From: an uncultured Marinobacter sp.
GTDB lineage: Bacteria > Pseudomonadota > Gammaproteobacteria > Pseudomonadales > Oleiphilaceae
Assembly (NCBI GenBank): GCA_913057975.1
Contig: CAJXOQ010000014.1
Span: 1-38,020 of the forward strand
Direction: 5' to 3'
Length of the DNA: 38,020 bases
Position numbers and translations under genes: made by a program. The notes beneath the pieces are model-generated. The model had not been told where the DNA came from. It worked only from the letters and a program-made list of their open reading frames with translations, and searched no databases. Every line of letters starts with the position of its first letter. Position 1 is the first letter of the stretch. Positions 8,593 to 15,076 of this stretch are shown one piece after another.

Positions 8593-9612
8593 ATGTTCCA
8601 ACGAAGCCTGATTGCCGGGGTTGCCCTGGCTGCGGTGGTGGCGATGCCAGCCGCCGCGCAGCAGAAAATCACCCTAAAACTGAGCCACTTTCTGCCGCCA
8701 GTGCATGGCATCCACACTGACTTCATCGAGCCCTGGGCCGAGGACCTGAATCAGTGCACCGATGGTCAAGTGGAGGTGCAGATATACCCCGGCGGCACGC
8801 AAATGGGCGGGGTCGCCAGCCAGCAGGAACAAGTGATGGCCGGCGTAGTCGATATTGCCCACGGCTTGCACGGGATCCCGCGCGGGCGCTTCCCGCGTAC
8901 CTCCATCATCGACATCCCTTTCCTGGTGGCGGATGCTGGTGTTGCCAGCCGCACCCTCTGGAAGCTTTATCCGGAGTACCTGAAGCCGGAGTACCGGGGT
9001 CTCAAGGTGCTGGCGCTGCATGCCCACAACGGCGGCGTGATCCATTCCCGCGATACCAAGGTCACCTCCATGGAGGATCTGGAAGGCCTGCGTATCCGCA
9101 CACCAAGCCCCGCCGTCTCCATGATGCTTGAGGAACTCGGTGCCGAGCCAGTGGGCATGCCCCCCGGACAGGTTTATGAGAGCCTGCAGAAGGGCGTGAT
9201 CGACGGCACCGTGTTCCCCTGGGACCCAGTGAAGTCGTTCCGGCTCGATGAGGTGCTGGACTACCATCTGGCTGGCGGCGTTTACACGGTTTCCTTCTTC
9301 TTCGTGATGAACCAGCGCAAGTACGACTCGTTGCCCACGAATGTACGCGGCTGCATCGACAGCCTCTCCGGCGACACGCTGATGGTCAGGTTTGGCGACT
9401 GGTGGGATAAGTGGGACCAGGCTGGCCTGGACGCCGTCAAGGCTCAGGGTAACGAGATCACTGAGCTGAGTGACGCGGAGCGTGCCCGCTGGCGCGAGGA
9501 ACTGCAACCCATGATTAACCGTTACCTCAAATCGCTAAAGAGCCAGGGTGTCGAGAATCCTCAGGAGATATATGAGGCGGCGCAGAAGTATGTCTCTGAG
9601 TTCTCCAACTAA
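8593..9612 (+). CDS. TRAP transporter periplasmic solute-binding protein (DctP family)
   Basis: This 339-residue binding protein captures an organic acid in the periplasm for a TRAP transporter. A signal peptide (residues 1-22, ending AMPAAAQQ) precedes KITLKLSHFLPPVHGIHTDF. The conserved block LEGLRIRTPSPAVSMMLEEL contains the arginine that usually binds a substrate carboxylate, followed by QKGVIDGTVFPWDPVKSF. The start follows GAGGAG, 72 bases after the P450 stop. The ligand cannot be named from sequence. Coupling to the P450 suggests an aromatic, terpenoid or fatty carboxylate, which is inference. Confidence 0.93.
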   Translation: MFQRSLIAGVALAAVVAMPAAAQQKITLKLSHFLPPVHGIHTDFIEPWAEDLNQCTDGQVEVQIYPGGTQMGGVASQQEQVMAGVVDIAHGLHGIPRGRFPRTSIIDIPFLVADAGVASRTLWKLYPEYLKPEYRGLKVLALHAHNGGVIHSRDTKVTSMEDLEGLRIRTPSPAVSMMLEELGAEPVGMPPGQVYESLQKGVIDGTVFPWDPVKSFRLDEVLDYHLAGGVYTVSFFFVMNQRKYDSLPTNVRGCIDSLSGDTLMVRFGDWWDKWDQAGLDAVKAQGNEITELSDAERARWREELQPMINRYLKSLKSQGVENPQEIYEAAQKYVSEFSN

Positions 9613-10141
9613 GCCAAACGGGGCCGGGGTCGACGACAAGGGCCACCGCCCGGGAATCTGGTCCCGAGTGGTGGCCCAGGTCTTTCGTGCGACGGCCCTG
9701 TTCGGTATTGCCTGTCTGCTGGGGGCCGCGGTGGTCACGGTGGTGGATATCGGACTGCGCGTCTTCAACACAGCCATTCCCGGCGTGGTGGATATCGTTC
9801 AACTGCTGATTCTGGCAACCGGATTCGCAGCTATCCCCTTCGCCTTCCACCGCGACGCCCACGTCAGCGTTGACCTGCTTAGCCAGTTTCTCCCCCGACG
9901 CATCCAGTCGCTGCTTGCCGCCCTTGCCTCGCTGGGCGGGGTAGTGCTGATGAGCCTGATCCTCTACTACGGCTGGGAAGCCGCGAAAATGCAGATGATG
10001 TTCGGTGACGTTTCGCAGAATATTCGCATTCCCATGATCTGGTACTGGGTTCCGTTGTTGGTCGGCTCCGCATTGTCGGTGCTTGCCGCGGTGCTGGCGA
10101 CGCTGCAGGCCCTCGCCGGTCTGTTCAGATCTTCTTCCTGA
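9590..10141 (+). CDS. TRAP transporter small permease (DctQ family)
   Basis: This 183-residue four-helix membrane subunit has segments near 35-57 (ALFGIACLLGAAVVTVVDIG), 65-90, 105-130 and 145-175. The family motif HRDAHVSVDLL follows helix 2. A frame start exists at 9548 (GTG), but ATG at 9590 gives a normal N-terminus (MSLSSPTKPNG) and overlaps the end of dctP by only 23 bases, suggesting translational coupling. It works with the DctP-type binding protein and DctM-type channel on either side. Confidence 0.9.
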   Translation: MSLSSPTKPNGAGVDDKGHRPGIWSRVVAQVFRATALFGIACLLGAAVVTVVDIGLRVFNTAIPGVVDIVQLLILATGFAAIPFAFHRDAHVSVDLLSQFLPRRIQSLLAALASLGGVVLMSLILYYGWEAAKMQMMFGDVSQNIRIPMIWYWVPLLVGSALSVLAAVLATLQALAGLFRSSS

Positions 10142-10154
10142 AGGAGCGCGCGAT

Positions 10155-11456
10155 ATGACGCCCCCCGTGATTGGCCTTCTGGGCTTTGTCGTCACCGTGG
10201 TCCTGATTTTTTTTCGGGTGCCGGTTGCAGTGGCGATGTCTCTGACCGGCATTGGCGGCTTCACTCTACTGAACGGCTGGAATGGCACCGCCTTCGTACT
10301 CGGTGCAGCGCCCTTCGGGGCGGTATTCCCCTACAATCTGTCGGTGGTCCCGCTGTTCATCCTGATGGGCATTTTCGCCGCACAGGCGGGGCTATCCCGC
10401 AGTCTTTATGATGCCGTCAACGCCTTTACCGGCCATTTGCGGGGCGGACTGGCCATGGCCACCATAGGTGCCTGCGCCCTGTTCGGCGCTATATGTGGAT
10501 CATCCCTTGCCACCAGTGCCACCATGTGTGGCGTGGCGTTGCCGGAGATGCGGCGACATGGTTACGATGATCGCTTGGCGACGGCGTCCATCGCTGCAGG
10601 CGGGACGCTTGGTGTGCTGATCCCGCCTTCGATCATCCTGGTAATCTACGGGCTGCTGACGGGCACCTCCATAGGCCAGTTGTTCATTGCCGCCCTCATT
10701 CCCGGCCTGCTCGCAATGCTGCTATACATGGCGGCCGCCTGGCTATGGGTATGGCTGAAGCCGGAACTTGGGCCGCCGGCGGAACGTCACAGCTGGCGCG
10801 AGCGTCTGACCGTACTCGGCCGTGTGTGGACCGTGTTGGGTCTTTTCCTGATGGTGATCGGCGGTATGTATCTGGGCTGGTTCTCACCCACCGAGGCGGC
10901 AGCCGTCGGTGCTCTGGGTGCCTTCCTTATCGCTCTGGTCTCGGGCTCCTTGACTCGCTCGACATTCCTCACCAGCGTCTGGCAGGCTGCCGAGGTCACC
11001 GGCATGATCTTTCTGATCCTGATCGGTGCCGCGCTGTTCAATTACTTCATCGAGACCTCGAATCTGCCCTTTTTCCTGGTGGACCTTATCGAAGGGGCGG
11101 GGCTGACGCCGGTGATGACACTGCTCTGCATTGTAGTTTTTTATCTGTTACTGGGCTGCGTTATGGATGCCTTGTCCATGGTCCTGTTGACCATCCCGTT
11201 CATCTTTCCCATCATCTCGGCTTTGGGTTTCGACCCTGTCTGGTTCGGCATAGTAGTGGTTACTGTCGCCGAAATCGGCTTGATCACACCGCCGGTGGGC
11301 ATGAACCTGTTCGTGATCCAGGGCGCGGCTGGCGACGTCCGGCAGTCAACTATTTTCCGCGGCATCGTGCCGTTTTTGATGGCAGATCTGGTGCGCATCG
11401 CCCTGCTGTTGCTATTCCCAGCGTTGGTGCTCTGGCTTCCGGACAAGATGTTTTGA
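10155..11456 (+). CDS. TRAP transporter large permease (DctM family)
   Basis: This 433-residue multi-helix protein is the sodium-coupled transport subunit. Family blocks include SVVPLFILMGIFAAQAGLSR, FGAICGSSLATSATMCGVAL, GGTLGVLIPPSIILVIYG and GLITPPVGMNLFVIQGAAGD. A frame start lies upstream at 10083, but ATG at 10155 behind AAGGAG (10141-10146) is the real start. It is the last gene of the operon. Nine bases after its stop begins the stranded hydrolase fragment that marks the cassette edge. Confidence 0.93.
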   Translation: MTPPVIGLLGFVVTVVLIFFRVPVAVAMSLTGIGGFTLLNGWNGTAFVLGAAPFGAVFPYNLSVVPLFILMGIFAAQAGLSRSLYDAVNAFTGHLRGGLAMATIGACALFGAICGSSLATSATMCGVALPEMRRHGYDDRLATASIAAGGTLGVLIPPSIILVIYGLLTGTSIGQLFIAALIPGLLAMLLYMAAAWLWVWLKPELGPPAERHSWRERLTVLGRVWTVLGLFLMVIGGMYLGWFSPTEAAAVGALGAFLIALVSGSLTRSTFLTSVWQAAEVTGMIFLILIGAALFNYFIETSNLPFFLVDLIEGAGLTPVMTLLCIVVFYLLLGCVMDALSMVLLTIPFIFPIISALGFDPVWFGIVVVTVAEIGLITPPVGMNLFVIQGAAGDVRQSTIFRGIVPFLMADLVRIALLLLFPALVLWLPDKMF

Positions 11457-11464
11457 GCGGTGAT

Positions 11465-11624
11465 TGAGCACGACCTCGATACAGCGCTCTGCCAGATAAC
11501 GGGCCAGATCCCGGAATACGAACGGCGAATCACTCAGGCCATGCACCAGCATAATGCCGGTTCGGATTTCCGGTCCGCAGCTGTCCGCCGGCGCCATCCG
11601 GTAGGGGAAGTGAGCTCCCGTTGG
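11465..11624 (-). pseudogene. Alpha/beta hydrolase fragment at cassette edge
   Basis: On the reverse strand, about 53 codons (11624 down to 11466) encode an unmistakable piece of an alpha/beta hydrolase: PTGAHFPYRMAPADSCGPE, then IRTGIMLVHGLSDSPFVF and RDLARYLAERCIEVVL. This covers the HG oxyanion-hole strand and the next helix. Family-like sequence extends upstream of the only ATG (11597) to an in-frame TGA. It stops at about 11465, nine bases from the dctM stop codon. The nucleophile, acid and histidine regions are absent. It is best read as the remnant of a gene cut by arrival of the P450-TRAP cassette. The abrupt loss of homology at dctM is the key evidence. Confidence 0.7.
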
Positions 11625-11708
11625 TCAGTGTTGAGTGATCATTCAATCACGGATACTGTAGTCAGAGTATACGACCACAAAACCCTTTCCAGATGAGGAG
11701 CTACTTCG

Positions 11709-12380
11709 ATGACCATGACCCTCGTGTTCGATGTCTACGGAACCCTGGTGGACCCCATGGGAATGGCAGACCTGTTGGCGCCGGACGCAGGCGAGGCGGC
11801 GGAATCCGTGAGTGCCCAGTGGCGGGAAAAACAGTTGGAGTTTTCCTTTCGCAAGGGGCTTATGCGCATGTACGAGGATTTCGGAGCCTGTACGCGGCAG
11901 GCGCTAAGGTATGCGATGGCCAGCCATGGGTTGAGCTTAAGTGGAGAGCGGGAAGATGAGCTGATGGCGGCCTATCTGTCCCTGCCTGCGTTTGACGACT
12001 CGTTGTCGGCACTGGAATCCCTGCAGGGCGTATATCGGATGTTTGCCTTTTCAAATGGCACCTATCCGGCGTTGGAGAAGGTACTGGGGCATAACCATTT
12101 GCTGGATCAGTTTGAGGGGCTGGTGTCGGTGGATGACATCAAGAGCTTCAAGCCGGACCCGGCGGTGTATGCCTATGCGCGACGGGCAACCGGGGCGATG
12201 GATAAGCCTCTATGCCTGGTGTCCAGCAACGCGTGGGACGTGATTGGTGCCCGGGCTGCGGGGTTGACGGCAATCTGGGTGCAGAGGGATGCCGGGAAGG
12301 TGTTTGAAGATTGGGGGATTGAGCCTAATGCGGTGGTTCGGAGTCTTTCTGAGTTGCCTGCTACTTTGAATAACCTCTAG
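11709..12380 (+). CDS. HAD-superfamily hydrolase, (S)-2-haloacid dehalogenase-like
   Basis: This 223-residue HAD enzyme has the layout of type II haloacid dehalogenases: nucleophile Asp8 in FDVYGTLVD, motif II FAFSNGTYPALE, motif III KSFKPDPAVYAYA, and SSNAWDVIGARAAGLTAIWV as motif IV. In true L-2-haloacid dehalogenases the Asn-Ala-Trp-Asp stretch is diagnostic, and it is present here. The substrate is likely a short 2-haloacid, though related enzymes hydrolyse phosphates. It starts at ATG 11709 behind GAGGAG, just outside the P450 cassette. The gene ends 10 bases before a long hairpin repeat. Confidence 0.88.
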   Translation: MTMTLVFDVYGTLVDPMGMADLLAPDAGEAAESVSAQWREKQLEFSFRKGLMRMYEDFGACTRQALRYAMASHGLSLSGEREDELMAAYLSLPAFDDSLSALESLQGVYRMFAFSNGTYPALEKVLGHNHLLDQFEGLVSVDDIKSFKPDPAVYAYARRATGAMDKPLCLVSSNAWDVIGARAAGLTAIWVQRDAGKVFEDWGIEPNAVVRSLSELPATLNNL

Positions 12381-12390
12381 ATCTGGTGAA

Positions 12391-12502
12391 GGCGAAGTGC
12401 GCCGATGGCTTTCCAAAACACGCTGTGAATACGTCCATGTACGCTTGGGCTCCGCCATCCATGGCTCCGCACAGTTTTGGAAAGCCATCGGCGCACTCCG
12501 CC
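12391..12502. repeat. Long-arm hairpin repeat, copy A
   Basis: This is a 112-base inverted repeat between two convergent genes. The arms (12391-12419 and 12474-12502) pair over 28 of 29 positions; the inner 24 pairs are perfect. The 54-base loop and the inner arm ending TTCCAAAAC are nearly identical to copy B at 22190-22302, in opposite orientation, including GCTTGGGCTCCGCCATCCAT and GGCTCCGCACA. The outer arm differs completely from copy B but still pairs with its own partner. It could act as a bidirectional terminator here. Its origin is unknown. Confidence 0.85.
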
Positions 12503-12529
12503 CATAGTTGAGCGTCATACTGTTTCAGT

Positions 12530-13681
12530 TCAGTCTGATCTTTCAGCCAACCACTCCGCCATTTCCAGCCAGCTTTCCTTCGGCGCTTTGCTGCCGGCCA
12601 GAATGCCCATGTGGCCCCCGGGGGTAACCCGGAAGGTGACGTCTTTCGAGCTGACATGGTCTTCGATGCGCTTGACCGCGCCGGGGGTTGCCAGGGTGTC
12701 GGTGTCGCCGGCGATGGCGAGTAAGTTGGCGTTTACATTGTCCAGCCGGGCGACGTCTTCGCCGATCTGGATCTGGCCTTTGGAGAGTTCGTTGTCGATC
12801 CACAGGCGCACTACGGCGTCCTGCACAATGCCGCCGGGGTAGGCGACCATGCGGTCAAGGAAGGCGGAGGTGGTGGCGTGGCTGGCGACGAAGTCGCGGT
12901 CGCCCAGGCGGACGATGAGTTCCCAGTAGCCCATCACGCTGCCGATGGGATTGGTGAGTTTGAAGCCGATGGTGTTGGCCCAGCCCGGGGAGTGGAACCA
13001 ATGAGGTTTCACGTCATGCAGGCGGAAGCCGGTGCGTTTACGGACGAAATCGGCGACGTCGGACACCCGCTGGTACATCAAACCCATCAGACCTGAGGCG
13101 TGGCTGTCGATGGGGGAGCCCAGCACGATGGCGTTGCGGATGTGCTGATCGCGGCTGAGGGCGGAGTAGAACAGCGTGAACATGCCGCCCAGGCTCCAGC
13201 CGTGCAACGACAGCTCCTGCTCGCCGCTGTGCTCCCGCACTCGGTTCAGGTACGCTGGCAGCAACTCCGCCACATAGGTGTGAAGGTTGTAGTGACTGTG
13301 CTGTCGCGTGGGTACGCCCCAGTCGATCAGGTACACCTCAAACCCCTTGGCCCGCAGGAAACGCACCAGGCTGCGTTGGGGAAACAGGTCGTAGATCAGC
13401 ATGTTCACCGCCAGTGGCGGCACGATCACGATGGGCGTCTTGTGGGGCGTACGTTCCACATCGATCATTTCGCCGTCCAGCTCGATAAAATCCTCAGCCA
13501 GCGGCGGGTAGTATCGCAGGCTTACCAGCCCATCGGTGTACAAGGTCTCGAACGGCGTCTGCCCTGCCTGTACCAGGCTGGCGGCCCGAAATACGCGGTC
13601 GAAGGCGTTACCGGCGTAGAGTGCGGTTTGTCGGGTTAACCCGGAGGCTTTGTCGAAAGCGTATTTTATCGGGTTGGGCAT
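12530..13681 (-). CDS. PHA-synthase-like alpha/beta hydrolase
   Basis: This 383-residue protein resembles class III PhaC over its length: IVIVPPLAVNMLIYDLFP, FEVYLIDWGVPTRQ, ELSLHGWSLGGMFTLFYSAL, the PHWFHSPGWANTIGFKLTNP region and a C-terminal AIAGDTDTL...GGHMGIL pair carrying Asp and His. PHA synthases use a cysteine nucleophile (GxCxG); here the box is GWSLGG with serine (Ser163), so hydrolysis or transesterification is more likely than polymerisation. The frame opens at 13741, but MPNPIKYAFDK at 13681 is preferred. No phaA, phaB or phasin gene is nearby. Expression is convergent with the HAD gene. Confidence 0.8.
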   Translation of the reverse strand: MPNPIKYAFDKASGLTRQTALYAGNAFDRVFRAASLVQAGQTPFETLYTDGLVSLRYYPPLAEDFIELDGEMIDVERTPHKTPIVIVPPLAVNMLIYDLFPQRSLVRFLRAKGFEVYLIDWGVPTRQHSHYNLHTYVAELLPAYLNRVREHSGEQELSLHGWSLGGMFTLFYSALSRDQHIRNAIVLGSPIDSHASGLMGLMYQRVSDVADFVRKRTGFRLHDVKPHWFHSPGWANTIGFKLTNPIGSVMGYWELIVRLGDRDFVASHATTSAFLDRMVAYPGGIVQDAVVRLWIDNELSKGQIQIGEDVARLDNVNANLLAIAGDTDTLATPGAVKRIEDHVSSKDVTFRVTPGGHMGILAGSKAPKESWLEMAEWLAERSD

Positions 13682-13909
13682 AGAGGTTCCCATAAAATGC
13701 ATGTCGCTAAGCGGTTCAGGATATAGGCGTGCAACTGGCACATACCTGCACAGCCTCCGAGGTCCAACAAGATTAGACGATCAGTACGGGCCAGAACTAT
13801 GGCAAGAACGTCCATCACTAATGGCAAACCGGTCACTTCAGGCCACTGCCCAAACCGGCCAACCATTGGTATCATTCAGCCATCGAAAAAAACCAACAAC
13901 AGGACCACC

Positions 13910-14806
13910 ATGCTCAGCTTCCTGCCAGCCCCCGTTATCGGCGTCATCAGTTCCATCCTTCTGGGGCTGAATACCCTGTTCTGGTGCCTGCTCCTCTACA
14001 TCCCGGCCATATTAAAGCTGATTATTCCCCACACCGGTTTCCGGGTAATGTGCACCAAAGTTATCATCTGGATCGCCGAAGCCTGGGTTGCCTGCAACAC
14101 CGGCTGGATGAAGCTCACCCAGGGTACGGAGTGGACGGTCCACGGCGACGAAAAACTCAAGCGGGAAAGCTGGTACCTGGTGCTCAGCAACCACCAGAGC
14201 TGGGTCGACATCTTCGCCATGCAGCGGGTGTTCAACCACCGTGCACCGTTTCTCAAGTTTTTCCTTAAGCAACAGTTGATCTGGGTGCCGGTGATTGGTT
14301 TGGCTTGGTGGGGGCTGGATTTCCCATTCATGAAACGCTACACCCGTGAATACCTGATCAAGCATCCGGAAAAGCGCGGTGAAGACCTGAAAGCCACCCG
14401 CGCGGCGTGCGAGAAGTTTCGCTACACTCCGGTCAGCGTTATGAATTTCGTCGAAGGCACCCGCTTTACCCAGGCCAAGCACGACAAACAGAAATCAAAA
14501 TACACCCACCTTCTAACACCCAAGGCCGGTGGCGTGGCCTTTGTGCTGGACGCGATGGGAGACTCCATCGAGACCCTGGTGGATGTCACTATTGCCTATC
14601 CCGGCGGAGCCCCCACGTTCTGGGATTTCATGTGCGGAAGGGTAAGTAAGGTCGGCGTGGAAATCGATACGGTTACCATCCCGGCGAACTTAAAGGGCCG
14701 GGATTATGCGACCGATGCAGAGCACCGAAAAAACGTGAAGAACTGGCTGGCGGAACAGTGGCGGGCGAAAGACGAACGCTTGTCGAGGATGCTCGAACAG
14801 AACTAA
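13910..14806 (+). CDS. Membrane acyltransferase, LPLAT family (YihG-like)
   Basis: This 298-residue lysophospholipid acyltransferase-family protein transfers acyl chains to a lysophosphatidate-type acceptor at the inner membrane. An N-terminal hydrophobic stretch (residues 5-35) is followed by the HX4D motif NHQSWVD, the acceptor-binding block FPFMKRYTREYL, and FVEGTRFT (motif III). A frame opens at 13799, but ATG 13910 behind AGGACC gives the standard YihG-like N-terminus (MLSFLPAPVIGVISS). Its stop overlaps the stop of the small acidic gene on the other strand. Confidence 0.88.
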   Translation: MLSFLPAPVIGVISSILLGLNTLFWCLLLYIPAILKLIIPHTGFRVMCTKVIIWIAEAWVACNTGWMKLTQGTEWTVHGDEKLKRESWYLVLSNHQSWVDIFAMQRVFNHRAPFLKFFLKQQLIWVPVIGLAWWGLDFPFMKRYTREYLIKHPEKRGEDLKATRAACEKFRYTPVSVMNFVEGTRFTQAKHDKQKSKYTHLLTPKAGGVAFVLDAMGDSIETLVDVTIAYPGGAPTFWDFMCGRVSKVGVEIDTVTIPANLKGRDYATDAEHRKNVKNWLAEQWRAKDERLSRMLEQN

Positions 14807-15009
14807 TTGCTGTCCTCGTCGTCTTCGACCTCGTCCGGGTGCTCTTTCTTGTAACGCTCCCACTCTTCCCAGTCATGGGGCGTGCCAGCATGAGGGCGCT
14901 TCAAATGCTTTGCGTGCTCCATCGCGTTATGGCGCAAGCTGTGGTCGCGCTCCTCTTCTTCCTCATCGAAGCCGTACTTCTTCAGGAACTCGGTTGGGCT
15001 GATAGGCAT
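14803..15009 (-). CDS. Small acidic hypothetical protein
   Basis: This 68-residue protein starts MPISPTEFLKKYGFDEEEEE, is rich in Glu, Asp and His, and ends DEVEDDEDSN. A strong GGAGG site eight bases before ATG 15009 supports translation. The stop codon overlaps the stop of the convergent acyltransferase by two bases. It lies downstream of the RNase II gene on the same strand, separated by 67 bases with two small hairpins. There are no membrane segments or known motifs. The function is not recognised. Confidence 0.72.
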   Translation of the reverse strand: MPISPTEFLKKYGFDEEEEERDHSLRHNAMEHAKHLKRPHAGTPHDWEEWERYKKEHPDEVEDDEDSN

Positions 15010-15028
15010 CCGGATTCACCTCCGTAAC

Positions 15029-15070
15029 GAATAAGTGCCCGCTTATTCATTAAGATGGCGCTCCGGCGCC
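15029..15070. other. Two small hairpins between rnb and the acidic gene
   Basis: GAATAAG (15029-15035) pairs with CTTATTC (15042-15048) just upstream of the acidic gene's ribosome site. GGCGC (15057-15061) pairs with GCGCC (15066-15070) just after the rnb stop. The second could be a weak rnb terminator on the reverse strand, and the first an operator or mRNA hairpin. Neither has a U-run. Confidence 0.3.
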
Positions 15071-15076
15071 GAATTT

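Noticed and set aside
12391..12502. Integron attC site
   Set aside because: attC sites have conserved outer R boxes (GTTRRRY/RYYYAAC) and variable centres; here the centre is conserved and the outer arms vary. There is no integrase or cassette array.
12210..12518. 102-residue minus-strand frame across the hairpin repeat
   Set aside because: It overlaps the HAD gene and runs through the inverted repeat, with no protein family resemblance.
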